Translations under genes and position numbers: made by a program
Assembly (NCBI GenBank): GCA_029990205.1
Contig: JAPEKQ010000010.1
Location: 29,731-93,730 of the forward strand
Direction of reading: 5' to 3'
Length of the DNA stretch: 64,000 nt
DNA from: a bacterium
GTDB lineage: Bacteria > Joyebacterota > Joyebacteria > Joyebacterales > Joyebacteraceae
Shown: positions 34,575 through 43,235 of the stretch, in pieces
How the letters are laid out: every line of letters begins with the position of its first letter
Position numbering within the stretch: the stretch's first letter is position 1
Notes under the pieces: generated by a model
The model's database searches: none
Seen by the model: only the letters and a program-made list of their open reading frames with translations
Told to the model about the DNA's origin: nothing

Positions 34575-35663
34575 CTAGAAATTGCGTATGATCTCGTCGC
34601 CCTTCGACGCGAGGATCTTCTTCAACTGGTCGACGATATCGTCCTCGACCGGAACGCCACCGGCGGTCCTGCCGTGCAGATGGATACGCGCCTTGCCGCA
34701 GGTCGCGAGCCGGACGTCCTCGATCATCTGTCCGAGGCTCATCTCGACCGTAAGGAAGTTGTCGATGCGGTCGGCGAGCGCGTTCAGCTGCGGGTTCGGG
34801 AACGGCCAGAGCGTGATCGGCCGGAACATGCCGACCTTGATGCCCGCCTCGCGAGCCTTGAGCATCGCCGCCTTCGCCACGCGGGCAGAGGTACCGTAGG
34901 CAACGATGACGATCTCGGCGTCATCGAGCATCGTCTCCTCGTAACGGACCTCATTCGCCTCGATCAGATCATGCTTCTTCTGGAGCTTGAGATTGTGCGC
35001 CTCGAGCTTGCCCTCACCGAGATGCACGGATGTCATCCAGATCGGTTCCTGCGTCGACGGATCACCAAGCTGCCACGGCTGCTTGCTCGGCAGATCGGTT
35101 GGCTGCTTGTACTCCGTGAGCACCAGCGGCTCCATCATCTGCCCGAGAATGCCGTCGGCCGCGATCATCGTCGGGATCCGGTAGCGGTCCGCGGTGTCGA
35201 ATCCGAGGAACGTGTAGTCGTACAGCTCCTGGACGTCGCTCGGCGCGTAGACGACCGTCCGGTAGTCACCGTGACCGCCGCCGCGCGTGCACTGGAAGTA
35301 GTCCGCCTGCGACGGCGCGATGTTGCCTAGTCCAGGCCCACCCCGCATCACGTTGACGAAGAACATCGGCAGCTCGGCACCGGCCATGTAACTGATGCCT
35401 TCCTGCTTCAGGCTGATGCCGGGACCGGAGGACGATGTCATCGTGCGCATACCCACGGCCGCCGCCCCGAAGCACATGTTGATCGCCGCAATCTCGCTCT
35501 CACTCTGAATGAAGACCCGCCCCTCCTCGATCATCCTCTTGGACATGTAGGCGGTGAGTTCGTTCTGCGGCGTGATGGGGTACCCGAAGTAACACTGGCA
35601 GCCCGCCTGGACGGCGGCCTCGCCAATGGCCTCGTTCCCCTTCATCAGAACCCTATCGCTCAT
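34575..35663 (-). CDS. korA: 2-oxoacid:ferredoxin oxidoreductase alpha subunit
   Basis: 362-aa alpha subunit without a fused gamma domain. It shows LMKGNEAIGEAAVQAGCQCY, FGYPITPQNELTAYMSK, ESEIAAINMCFGAAAVG, TSSSGPGISL and the C-terminal domain with FRPITLWPFP and VEMSLGQM. ATG at 35663 with AAGGAG 8 nt upstream. Second gene of korDABC, 60 bp after the ferredoxin. The fused gamma domain and the oxalate-specific insert are absent, consistent with KorA/VorB types. Confidence 0.94.
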   Translation of the reverse strand: MSDRVLMKGNEAIGEAAVQAGCQCYFGYPITPQNELTAYMSKRMIEEGRVFIQSESEIAAINMCFGAAAVGMRTMTSSSGPGISLKQEGISYMAGAELPMFFVNVMRGGPGLGNIAPSQADYFQCTRGGGHGDYRTVVYAPSDVQELYDYTFLGFDTADRYRIPTMIAADGILGQMMEPLVLTEYKQPTDLPSKQPWQLGDPSTQEPIWMTSVHLGEGKLEAHNLKLQKKHDLIEANEVRYEETMLDDAEIVIVAYGTSARVAKAAMLKAREAGIKVGMFRPITLWPFPNPQLNALADRIDNFLTVEMSLGQMIEDVRLATCGKARIHLHGRTAGGVPVEDDIVDQLKKILASKGDEIIRNF

Positions 35664-35723
35664 ACCGAGAACTCCTTGCTCTGAGCCGAGCACGGGCACG
35701 ACGTCCCGTTCGGCACACCCATC

Positions 35724-35927
35724 TCACCGGTAGACCTTGATGACCAGGTCGGGACACATGATGGCGCAGAAAGTGCAGCCCGTGCACTTCTCAGGATCGA
35801 ACGTCTCGACCGGATGGACTCCCATCTTGTTGAATCCCTCGGCCGCCCTGAGGATCTTCTGCGGACACGCCTCGATGCAGTAACCACAGCCCTTGCACCG
35901 ATCGACGTCGATCTCGATTCTTGGCAC
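35724..35927 (-). CDS. korD: 2x[4Fe-4S] ferredoxin subunit of the oxidoreductase
   Basis: 67-aa ferredoxin with two complete CxxCxxCxxxCP motifs, CKGCGYCIEACP and CTGCTFCAIMCP, passing electrons from KorAB to free ferredoxin. It is the first gene of the kor operon. AAGGAGG lies about 8 nt upstream of the ATG. A symmetrical hairpin occupies the gap to purS. Confidence 0.94.
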   Translation of the reverse strand: MPRIEIDVDRCKGCGYCIEACPQKILRAAEGFNKMGVHPVETFDPEKCTGCTFCAIMCPDLVIKVYR

Positions 35928-35956
35928 TCCTAACCTCCTTGACAGACGGGTTAGAT

Positions 35957-36005
35957 GTGACAGTGATTGTTTCTGAGCCCCACAACAGTATCACGCTGTC
36001 GTCAC
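35957..36005 (-). other. Symmetrical hairpin between purS and korD
   Basis: Nested arms GTGAC/GTCAC (35957-35961/36001-36005), GTGAT/ATCAC (35963-35967/35990-35994) and TGTT/AACA (35968-35971/35984-35987). It includes the purS stop codon and lies about 30 bp before the korD start. It may terminate the pur unit, act on the korD leader, or be a protein-binding palindrome. No U-tract. Confidence 0.45.
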
Positions 36006-36556
36006 ACCACCAAGGGCTTTTGCCCACCCCATGGGAAGACAGCAACAACACTCTGGGAGTGTGGATTCGCGAGGAGCCCGGCGTCGCGGCCCGTTGTGAC
36101 GCCGATTCTCTGGATGAGTTCGAGGGCCTCAGGACGCCCCTGCTCTGGTGGGTGGGTGAGCCGTATTCGCCAGCGCGTGCTCATGCGCGCCGCGGTGATC
36201 CCGGGCACTCCGGCCCTGGCCACGGCGGCCAGCGCCCTCGGTGACTCGGCGCCCTCGCGGTCGGTCACGATCACGGCGACCTCATCCGGGTCGAGGTCGG
36301 CGCCGGCCGCGGGCGCGAAGGCGTGGTAGTGCTTGTTCGGATTGAGGAAGACGTTGGTCCGCGCGATGGCCTCCTCGACGATCCGCCGGGCCTCGTCCGG
36401 AGTCGCCGCCACGACCTCGAGGTCCCAGAGCGTCTCTCGTACCAGACCGGCCACCTCGCGCTCGAGCCTCATCTTGGCGTGCAGCGCCTCCAGCGCCGAG
36501 AAGGCCTCGTTGTCCGTGATCTTCAGCCGCACGGCGAGCGTCACGTTCTGGACCAT
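36002..36556 (-). CDS. purS: PurS-like protein with two tandem PurS units
   Basis: 184-aa protein in the purS position. Normal PurS is about 80 aa and forms the dimeric bridge of the PurL-PurQ-PurS FGAM synthase. Here residues 1-85 (VTLAVRLKITDNEAFSALEAL to VFLNPNKHYHAF) and 95-175 (VAVIVTDREGAESPRALAAV to LLANPHSQSVVAV) have the same strand-helix-strand layout, and each ends in an LxNP motif typical of PurS. A duplication giving a single-chain dimer is the natural reading. It starts one base after the purQ stop. Sequence divergence from known PurS keeps this below certainty. Confidence 0.75.
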   Translation of the reverse strand: MVQNVTLAVRLKITDNEAFSALEALHAKMRLEREVAGLVRETLWDLEVVAATPDEARRIVEEAIARTNVFLNPNKHYHAFAPAAGADLDPDEVAVIVTDREGAESPRALAAVARAGVPGITAARMSTRWRIRLTHPPEQGRPEALELIQRIGVTTGRDAGLLANPHSQSVVAVFPWGGQKPLVV

Positions 36557-36557
36557 G

Positions 36558-37394
36558 CTAGCCCCCCTCCGGAGCGAACAGCCGCTCGCAGATGGAACGG
36601 AGTACCAGCGCGCCGGGCCCCGGAGCGATGAGCATCGTCCGGTCGCCCCGCGCGTCTCGGCGCCGCCTGCCCCACTCTCCCGCGAGCGTCTCGGGCACCT
36701 GGTAGAGCCACGAACACCGCTCGGGGTGCGGCATCATCGCAACGACATTCCCCGCCGGATTGCTGATGCCGGCGATCCCGGCCGTCGAACCGTTCGGGTT
36801 CCACGGGAAGTCGTTCGAGAATGTGCCGTCGGGTGTCGCATAGGTGAAGGCGATCTGCCCGTTGCCCCGCAACCGCTGGACAAGCCCCGGGTCGGTCGTG
36901 ACGAATCGCCCCTCGGCGTGCGCGATCGGTACGGGAACGACATCGCCGACCGCCAGACCGCCGGTCGCCGCCGTCTCCGCGCTCTCGACCCTGAGATAGG
37001 CCCAGCGCGAGTAGTAGCCGTCGCGGTCGGGCATGATGTTGCGTGCCAGTCCCATCTCGACCAGTCCGTCTCCGAGACCGGGCACCAGTCCCGACTCGAT
37101 GAGGATCTGTGCGCCGTTGCAGATGCCGAGCACGGGCTTGCCGGCCGCGGCCTGTTCGATGATGCAGTCCATGACCCGGTCCTTCGCCGCGATCGCGCCG
37201 GCACGGACACGGTCCTGGTACGAGAAGCCGCCCGGGATGACGTACGCGTCGTATCGCGCGAGTTCGTCCGTCGGGCCGTTCCACATGAAGACGTCGGCAT
37301 CGACACCTTGCGCCAGCACGGCGCGCCTGGTTTCGTTCTCGCAGTTGAGTCCGGGGAACCGGATGACCGCCACGCGTGGTGTTCTGGGTGTCAT
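36558..37394 (-). CDS. purQ: FGAM synthase glutaminase subunit PurQ
   Basis: 278-aa class I glutamine amidotransferase supplying ammonia to PurL. It shows VAVIRFPGLNCENETRRA, YVIPGGFSYQDRVRAGAIA, nucleophile Cys92 in LGICNGAQIL and the His-Glu pair in MPHPER. It is about 50 aa longer than minimal PurQ because of an arginine-rich C-terminal insert near LAGEWGRRRRDARGD. It overlaps purL by 4 bp. Confidence 0.95.
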   Translation of the reverse strand: MTPRTPRVAVIRFPGLNCENETRRAVLAQGVDADVFMWNGPTDELARYDAYVIPGGFSYQDRVRAGAIAAKDRVMDCIIEQAAAGKPVLGICNGAQILIESGLVPGLGDGLVEMGLARNIMPDRDGYYSRWAYLRVESAETAATGGLAVGDVVPVPIAHAEGRFVTTDPGLVQRLRGNGQIAFTYATPDGTFSNDFPWNPNGSTAGIAGISNPAGNVVAMMPHPERCSWLYQVPETLAGEWGRRRRDARGDRTMLIAPGPGALVLRSICERLFAPEGG

Positions 37395-39799
37395 CGGCCG
37401 TCCTCCCCCGTCCGCCCGGTCATGGCGTCGCGGGCGCCGTGGAACCAGGCGTGCCGCATCGCGTCACCCTGGATCGTCGTCAGGCTCGCGCCGACGTTCC
37501 GGACCACCATCGTGTCCCCGGCGGTCGTCTCCCCGACTCTCGCGAACCAGACGCCGCGCGCGGTCAGGACCTCGACGAGCTGCTCCTCGCGCTCCGGCTC
37601 GACCTCGATGAGATAGCCGCCCGCCTCGTTGAAGAGCGCGGCGATCTCGCTCCACTCGCCGGGAGTCGACTTGAGCGACGCCGCGTCGAGCACAACACCC
37701 AGACCCGTCATCTCCGGCCGGCTGAGGATCATCTCGGCCGCGGCCGTCACGAGGCCGCCGTCTGAAATGTCGTGGCACGCCACGGCAAGCCCCTCGCCGA
37801 TGACGTCGGTGACAGCGTGATACATGCGCCGCTCCGCGTCGAAATCGGTCCGCGAGAAGGCGCCGTCTCCGGTCATCTCAGGGATCGCCTCGAGAAGCGC
37901 CGAACCACCGAGCGCCGCGCCCCGGACGCCGACGACGTAGAGCGCATCGCCCGGGCGCTTGAGCCCCTGCGTCACGACCTTCGACACATCATCAAGTCGC
38001 CCGACACAGCAGACGATGGGTGACGGATGGATGGCGTTGCCGGTCGATGACTGGTTGTAGAAGCTGACGTTACCCGAGACGATGGGGACCGGGCCGTCCG
38101 CGTCCTTGAGCCCGATGCCTCGCGCGGCGTCACCGACGCCACGAACGGCCTCGACGAAATCGTGGAAGACCTCGGGCACCTCGGGATTGCCGAAGTTGAG
38201 ACAGTCGGTCAGAGCGATCGGAACGGCGCCTACCGCGGCGACGTTCCGGACCGACTCGGCCACGGCCCGCGCCCCGGCTTCGTACGCATCCACCGCGCCG
38301 TAGCGCGGGATGCCGTCGCACGACACCGCGACACCAAGCTGTGAGCCCGGGATCGGCGCGAGAACACCCGCGTCCGCCTCGCCCGGCCTGACGGCCGTCG
38401 AGCCCTTCACCTCGCTGTCGTAGTGCCGGAAGACGTGCTCGCGCGACGACACGTTCGGTGAACCGAGCACCGCCAGCAGCGCGTCGCCGAGATCCAGATC
38501 GGGCGGGATCCGGACGGGACGCACCGAGCGGTCCCGCGGCCGTGCCGGCCGGTCGTACGCGATACCGGTGGTGATCTGCTCGGTCGATGCGTCGCAGACA
38601 ACACGTCCCTCATGCGTGAGCACGAATCTCGGTTCGTCGATGACCTTGCCGATGACCACGGCCTTCGAACCGTGACATATCTCCGGCAGCTCGAACCGTT
38701 CGTTGAAGATGGAGCAGACCTCCGCGGAGATCTCGCGCGGCACCACGAAGCTGTAGCGCTCCTGTGTCTCGGAGCAGGCGATGACCTCGGGAAGCATCCC
38801 TTCCTCCGCGACATGCACGCTGGAGAGATCGAGGCTCACGCCCAGCCCGGCCGCCGCGCCGAGTTCCGATGTGGCGCACGCGATGCCGCCCGCGCCGAGG
38901 TCCTTGAACCCGATGGGGATGCCGCGGTCCAGGGCGAATTGGAGAACCTCCTGTGTCGCGACCGCCAGCATCCGCTTGAGGAACGGGTCCGGAACCTGGA
39001 CCGCGTACTTGTCGTCGAACGCCTTCTCCTCATCGAGGATCCGCGAGGCGAAGGTCGCGCCCCCGAACCCGGACGGGTCCGTCGGCTTCCCGACGAGAAT
39101 GACGTCGTAGACCTTCCCTCGCGCTTCCTCCGGGATGCGGCTTCTGATGACGCGGTCCTCGCGGACGAGACCGAGCGCGACGACGTTGACGAGACAGTTG
39201 TCGTCAAAACACGGATCGAAGTAGACATCTCCACCAAGATTGGGCACACCGAGAGCGTTGCCGTACTGCCAGATGCCCTCGACCACGCCGTGGATGATCT
39301 CGCGCGTTCGCTCCGCGTGCTCGCCGGCGGGGTCGCCGAAGCGGAGTGGATCCATCACACCGATGACGTCGGCGCCCATGCAGTAGACGTCCCGTACGAT
39401 GCCGCCGATACCGGTCGCGGCGCCTTCGTTCGGGACCACCTGCGAGGGATGATTGTGGCTCTCGTGCGCGATGACCACGCAGTAGCTCTCTCCATCGACC
39501 TCTCCGAGTCGAACGACGCCGGCGTCCTCGCCGGGCCCGAGCACGACATCGTCGCCCTCCGTCGGCAGGTGCTCGCCGAGCACGGCGCGACTGCTCTTGT
39601 ACGAGCAGTGCTCGCTCCACATCGTGTTGAAGATGTTCGCCTCGACCACGGTGGGATCACGTCCGAGGAGATCCGCCACCTTGCGGGCCTCGGATACGGT
39701 GAAGGACAGACCGGCCTGCGCGGTCTCGCGCGCGAGCTCGTCGTCGGGTACGTCAATGATGGGGATCGTGCGGACTGCGGTGGAGCGGTGCTCCGTCAC
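37391..39799 (-). CDS. purL: FGAM synthase large subunit, small-PurL type
   Basis: 802-aa ATP-dependent formylglycinamidine ribonucleotide synthase of the small type that needs PurQ and PurS. The N-terminal FNTMWSEHCSYKSSR has the conserved histidine. GPGEDAGVV, ESHNHPSQVVPNEGAATGIGG and LGVPNLGGDVYFD form the nucleotide sites of the first AIRS-like half; AVSCDGIPRYG and DISDGGLVTAAAEM belong to the second. The start overlaps the preceding protease gene by 4 bp, an unusual coupling. Confidence 0.97.
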   Translation of the reverse strand: MTEHRSTAVRTIPIIDVPDDELARETAQAGLSFTVSEARKVADLLGRDPTVVEANIFNTMWSEHCSYKSSRAVLGEHLPTEGDDVVLGPGEDAGVVRLGEVDGESYCVVIAHESHNHPSQVVPNEGAATGIGGIVRDVYCMGADVIGVMDPLRFGDPAGEHAERTREIIHGVVEGIWQYGNALGVPNLGGDVYFDPCFDDNCLVNVVALGLVREDRVIRSRIPEEARGKVYDVILVGKPTDPSGFGGATFASRILDEEKAFDDKYAVQVPDPFLKRMLAVATQEVLQFALDRGIPIGFKDLGAGGIACATSELGAAAGLGVSLDLSSVHVAEEGMLPEVIACSETQERYSFVVPREISAEVCSIFNERFELPEICHGSKAVVIGKVIDEPRFVLTHEGRVVCDASTEQITTGIAYDRPARPRDRSVRPVRIPPDLDLGDALLAVLGSPNVSSREHVFRHYDSEVKGSTAVRPGEADAGVLAPIPGSQLGVAVSCDGIPRYGAVDAYEAGARAVAESVRNVAAVGAVPIALTDCLNFGNPEVPEVFHDFVEAVRGVGDAARGIGLKDADGPVPIVSGNVSFYNQSSTGNAIHPSPIVCCVGRLDDVSKVVTQGLKRPGDALYVVGVRGAALGGSALLEAIPEMTGDGAFSRTDFDAERRMYHAVTDVIGEGLAVACHDISDGGLVTAAAEMILSRPEMTGLGVVLDAASLKSTPGEWSEIAALFNEAGGYLIEVEPEREEQLVEVLTARGVWFARVGETTAGDTMVVRNVGASLTTIQGDAMRHAWFHGARDAMTGRTGEDGR

Positions 39800-40962
39800 C
39801 GAGGGACCTCCTCGAGGATCATGTCGAACTCTCGCGCCCTGCCTCGGCGGACGGCGTCGATGGTGAGACGGTCGCCGACCCGCGCGCCGTAGAACGCCGC
39901 CCAGACCGCCTGCGCGTCCACCGTCGGCGTCCCGTTGACCGCCGTCACGACGTCGCCCGGCCTGAGCCCGGCGCGATCCGCCGGACTCTCCGGCTCGACC
40001 GTCGCGATGAAGGCTCCGTTGTCATCCGGCAGCGCCAGGGCGCGTGCCACCGACGACGTGAGGTTTCTCAGACCCATCCCGACCCAGATGTCGCGGACGC
40101 GACCGTACTGGATGAGTTCATCGACGAGGAACCGGGCCGTGTTGATCGGGATCGCGAAGCTCATCCCGAGGTAGGCCTGGTCTGACGAGAAGAGCGCGAA
40201 CGAGTTGATCCCGATGACCTCGCCATGTCCGTTGACAAGTGGACCACCGGAGTTCCCCTCGTTGATCGAGGCATCCGTCTGGATCATGTTCTTGTAGATC
40301 GCGCCGGCGGCCTGCGGCTGCACGTCGCGGTGGAGTGCGCTCACCACACCCGCCGTGACCGTCGGCTCCGGGTCGTCGAGCAGATACCCGAACGGGTTGC
40401 CGATCGCCACGACCCACTCGCCGATCATCACATCATCCGAGTCGCCGAGCGTGGCGACCGGCAGGTCCTCACCATCCACCTTGATCACGGCCAGATCGTA
40501 TCTCGGATCAGCACCGAGCACCTGCCCCGCGAACTCCCGCCCGTCACGCAGCACGACGACAACGTCGGTTCCGCCGCGGATGACGTGGTCGTTGGTGAGG
40601 ATGTAGCCGTCGGGATCGATGATGAACCCCGACCCTGTCTCGAGACGATGCTCCTGCATGCGCTCGGGATAGTAGCCGCGGAGGAACAGATCGAAGAACT
40701 CGTTCCCCGACGCGCCGGAATCACCCGAGTCGGGACGGTTCACGCTGATCGAGACCGTCGCGCCACCGACGCGTTCCGCCGCCGTCACGATGGCGGACCG
40801 CCTCGACACGTCGATATCCGCGCCCGGCTCGAGCCGCGCACGGAGCGAGTTCACCGACACGACGAGTCCGGTCGTCACGCCGGCCAGTATGAACACGAGG
40901 GCGAGTATGACGGTTCTCGACAACCTGGAGTCCAGTCCGTCCTCCTCACATCTTTGGCGCAC
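39796..40962 (-). CDS. DegP/HtrA-like trypsin-PDZ serine protease
   Basis: 388-aa membrane-anchored periplasmic protease. One N-terminal hydrophobic segment (TVILALVFILAGVTTGLVV) precedes a trypsin domain with the triad H126 (ILTNDHVI), D156 (YDLAVIK) and S238 (NEGNSGGPL). A single C-terminal PDZ domain starts near IWVGMGLRNL and includes PADRAGLRPGDVVTAVNG. Architecture matches DegS/HtrA with one PDZ. The GTG at 40962 lacks a clear ribosome-binding site and lies 5 bp from a terminator-like hairpin, so the true start may be slightly downstream. The stop overlaps purL. Confidence 0.93.
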   Translation of the reverse strand: MRQRCEEDGLDSRLSRTVILALVFILAGVTTGLVVSVNSLRARLEPGADIDVSRRSAIVTAAERVGGATVSISVNRPDSGDSGASGNEFFDLFLRGYYPERMQEHRLETGSGFIIDPDGYILTNDHVIRGGTDVVVVLRDGREFAGQVLGADPRYDLAVIKVDGEDLPVATLGDSDDVMIGEWVVAIGNPFGYLLDDPEPTVTAGVVSALHRDVQPQAAGAIYKNMIQTDASINEGNSGGPLVNGHGEVIGINSFALFSSDQAYLGMSFAIPINTARFLVDELIQYGRVRDIWVGMGLRNLTSSVARALALPDDNGAFIATVEPESPADRAGLRPGDVVTAVNGTPTVDAQAVWAAFYGARVGDRLTIDAVRRGRAREFDMILEEVPR

Positions 40963-40966
40963 TGCG

Positions 40967-40990
40967 GCGGACCCGCGTCAACGGGTCCGC
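40967..40990 (-). terminator. Hairpin between the transaldolase and DegP-like genes
   Basis: Perfect 9-bp inverted repeat GCGGACCCG (40967-40975) and CGGGTCCGC (40982-40990) with a 6-nt loop, 20 bp after the transaldolase stop on the minus strand. No U-tract. It likely ends the asd-ecfT-truA-tal unit. Confidence 0.6.
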
Positions 40991-41009
40991 ATTCTATCGG
41001 GTCTTCATC

Positions 41010-41657
41010 CTAGCGGGACTTCACCTTCTCCCAGTCCGCCAGGAACGAGTCGATGCCCTTGTCCGTCAGCGGATGCTTGAACATCTTCTCGAAGACGCCC
41101 GAGGGGATCGTCGCGATGTGCGCGCCGATCATCAGCGACTCCACCACGTGGAGAGGATGGCGGACGCTGGCCACAATGACCTCGGTGTCGAAGCCGTAGT
41201 TCTCGTAGATCTGCATGGTCTCGCGGATGAGGTCCATCCCGACCGCGCCGGCGTCGTCGAGACGACCGATGAAGGGACTGACGTACGACGCGCCCGCCTT
41301 CGCGGCGATGTAGGCCTGGTTCGCCGAGAACACGAGCGTGCAGTTCGTCCGGATCCCGAGCGTCTTCAGCTCACGGATCGCGCGAGCGCCATCCTTCGTC
41401 ATCGGGATCTTGATGACGACGTTCTTGTGGATGGCGGCCAGCTTCTTCGCCTCCTCGACCATGCCGGCCGCATCGAGGCTGACGACCTCAGCGCTGACGG
41501 GACCATCGACCGTCTCGCAGATCTCACGGATAATGTCCTCGAACTTGCCCTCGACGCGCGACACGAGCGTCGGGTTCGTCGTCACACCGTCGACCAGGCC
41601 GATCGCAGCTGCCTCCCGGATCTGGTTGATGTCCGCGGTGTCCAGGAATATCTTCAC
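41010..41657 (-). CDS. Transaldolase / fructose-6-phosphate aldolase family (TalC type)
   Basis: 215-aa small transaldolase. It begins [15 protein letters not shown], has [11 protein letters not shown], the Schiff-base lysine K83 in [22 protein letters not shown] and [11 protein letters not shown]. Both TalC transaldolases and FSA have this length and motif set, so activity is not settled. GTG at 41657 with GGAGG 6 nt upstream, directly after truA. Pentose-phosphate interconversion would supply ribulose-5-phosphate and erythrose-4-phosphate. Confidence 0.93.
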   Translation of the reverse strand: MKIFLDTADINQIREAAAIGLVDGVTTNPTLVSRVEGKFEDIIREICETVDGPVSAEVVSLDAAGMVEEAKKLAAIHKNVVIKIPMTKDGARAIRELKTLGIRTNCTLVFSANQAYIAAKAGASYVSPFIGRLDDAGAVGMDLIRETMQIYENYGFDTEVIVASVRHPLHVVESLMIGAHIATIPSGVFEKMFKHPLTDKGIDSFLADWEKVKSR

Positions 41658-41658
41658 G

Positions 41659-42414
41659 TCATACCTCCCCGCTGTATTCGACCTTCTCGAGGTAGAGGCC
41701 GCAGGCTGGCGCCGTGGCACCGGCTTTGCTCCGGTCACGCGCCTCAAGGATATCGCGGAACTCGGAAACCGTTGTCCGTCCGCGACCGACCTCGGCGAGC
41801 GTCCCGACGATCGAGCGCACCATGCCCCGCAGGAAACGGTTGGCGCTCACTCTCAGGACCATCATCCCACCAAGCTCCGGAAGCCATTCTATCGAAATCG
41901 AGTCCAGACGGCAACGATGATGCGAAGGCGCGCTTCCTGTCAGACAGAACGACGAGAAGTCGTGTTCGCCGACGAGCAGCCCCGCCGCCTCGCGCATGGC
42001 GTCCATGTCGAACCGCCTTCCGACGACCCATCGCCGGTTTCGCCAGAGCGGGCTCTCCTCGACCGCCATCACATAGGTGTACGAGCGTCGGGTCGCCGAG
42101 AATCTTGCGTTGAAGCCCTCAGGCGCCTCCTCGACCGAGCGGACGCGGACGTCGTCGGGCAGACGCGCGTTCAGCGCCCCGGCGATGCGGTCCGCCGGAA
42201 GCGCAAGTCCCGTCTCGACGTGCGCGACCTGTCCGGTCGCATGCACCCCCGAGTCGGTCCTCCCCGCACCGTGAACACCCACGGGGACACCCTCGAGCCT
42301 GGCGAAAGCCTCTTCGAGGACTCCCTGGACCGTCCGCATCCCCGGCTGAACCTGCCAGCCCGCGAACCCGGTCCCGTCATACTCGATGGTCAGTTTGAGG
42401 ATGCGTCCGCTCAT
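41659..42414 (-). CDS. truA: tRNA pseudouridine(38-40) synthase
   Basis: 251-aa TruA. It opens [20 protein letters not shown], carries the catalytic aspartate in [17 protein letters not shown] and has [14 protein letters not shown] and [23 protein letters not shown] at 42414 overlaps the ecfT stop (ATGA). TruA downstream of ecfT is the conserved arrangement in many bacteria. It ends one base before the transaldolase GTG. Confidence 0.97.
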   Translation of the reverse strand: MSGRILKLTIEYDGTGFAGWQVQPGMRTVQGVLEEAFARLEGVPVGVHGAGRTDSGVHATGQVAHVETGLALPADRIAGALNARLPDDVRVRSVEEAPEGFNARFSATRRSYTYVMAVEESPLWRNRRWVVGRRFDMDAMREAAGLLVGEHDFSSFCLTGSAPSHHRCRLDSISIEWLPELGGMMVLRVSANRFLRGMVRSIVGTLAEVGRGRTTVSEFRDILEARDRSKAGATAPACGLYLEKVEYSGEV

Positions 42415-43235
42415 GACCCGACTCCCGCCGCGCCGGGCAGCACACGGGACACGACGACCACGACCGCGAACGTCAGAACGATGAGCGCGAGCGCTGCCGC
42501 GTCTCGACCGTCCAGACGCAGCTCGACGTACTTCGTCCTCCCCGCCGCGCCACGGTAGCACCGCGCGTCCATTGCAAGTGCGAGTTCGTCGGCACGGCGG
42601 AACGCGCTCGCGAAGAGCGGCACGAGGATCGGGAGCGCGCTCCGCGACTTGGCGATGAGTCCGCCCTCGAAGCTCGCGCCACGCCCCTGCTGAGCCTTCA
42701 TGATCCGGCGCGCCTCCTCGAGGAGCGTTGGGACGAACCGGAGCGCGATGACGGCGATCATGGCGAGTTCGTGCACGGGAAGCTTCAGCCACGCCAACGG
42801 CCGGAGCAGTCGTTCGAGCGCGTCACCCAGGTCGACCGGTGAGGTGGTGGCCGTCAGAAGCCCGGCCCCGGTCACCATGAGCGCGACGCGCCACGCGAAG
42901 AACCCGCCGGTGGCAAGCCCTTCCAGCGTGATCCAGGGAAGCCAGGGCGCGATGCTCTTCCCGGTCCCCAGGAGCCCATGCATCAGGAAGACGACCACAA
43001 GCAGCCACTTGAGCGAGAGCACGTTCCGGAAGACGAATGCGGGACCGAGTCGCGCCGCTCCCGCCGCGGCCAGGAGCAGGACGCTCACCAGCGCGTACGC
43101 CGGCCAGCTCTCGAGCGCGATGGCGAGCGCCAGTACGACGGCCGCGCCTGCCATCTTCACGCGCGGGTCAAGTCGATGGATGGGTGAATCGGCCACGATA
43201 TAGCGACCGAGCGTCAGGTCAGCGAGCATCTGCAT
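42411..43235 (-). CDS. ecfT: Energy-coupling factor transporter transmembrane protein EcfT
   Basis: 274-aa integral membrane coupling subunit of ECF vitamin/metal transporters, with several hydrophobic helices and the two cytoplasmic arginine motifs that contact the ATPases, in EEARRIMKAQQGRGASF and ELALAMDARCYRGA. GRYIVADSPIHRLDPRVK is the usual N-terminus. No EcfA1/EcfA2 ATPase or S component lies next to it. It overlaps asd by 17 bp and has no good ribosome-binding site, so coupled translation is likely; ATG at 43229 is an alternative start. Confidence 0.93.
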   Translation of the reverse strand: MQMLADLTLGRYIVADSPIHRLDPRVKMAGAAVVLALAIALESWPAYALVSVLLLAAAGAARLGPAFVFRNVLSLKWLLVVVFLMHGLLGTGKSIAPWLPWITLEGLATGGFFAWRVALMVTGAGLLTATTSPVDLGDALERLLRPLAWLKLPVHELAMIAVIALRFVPTLLEEARRIMKAQQGRGASFEGGLIAKSRSALPILVPLFASAFRRADELALAMDARCYRGAAGRTKYVELRLDGRDAAALALIVLTFAVVVVVSRVLPGAAGVGS

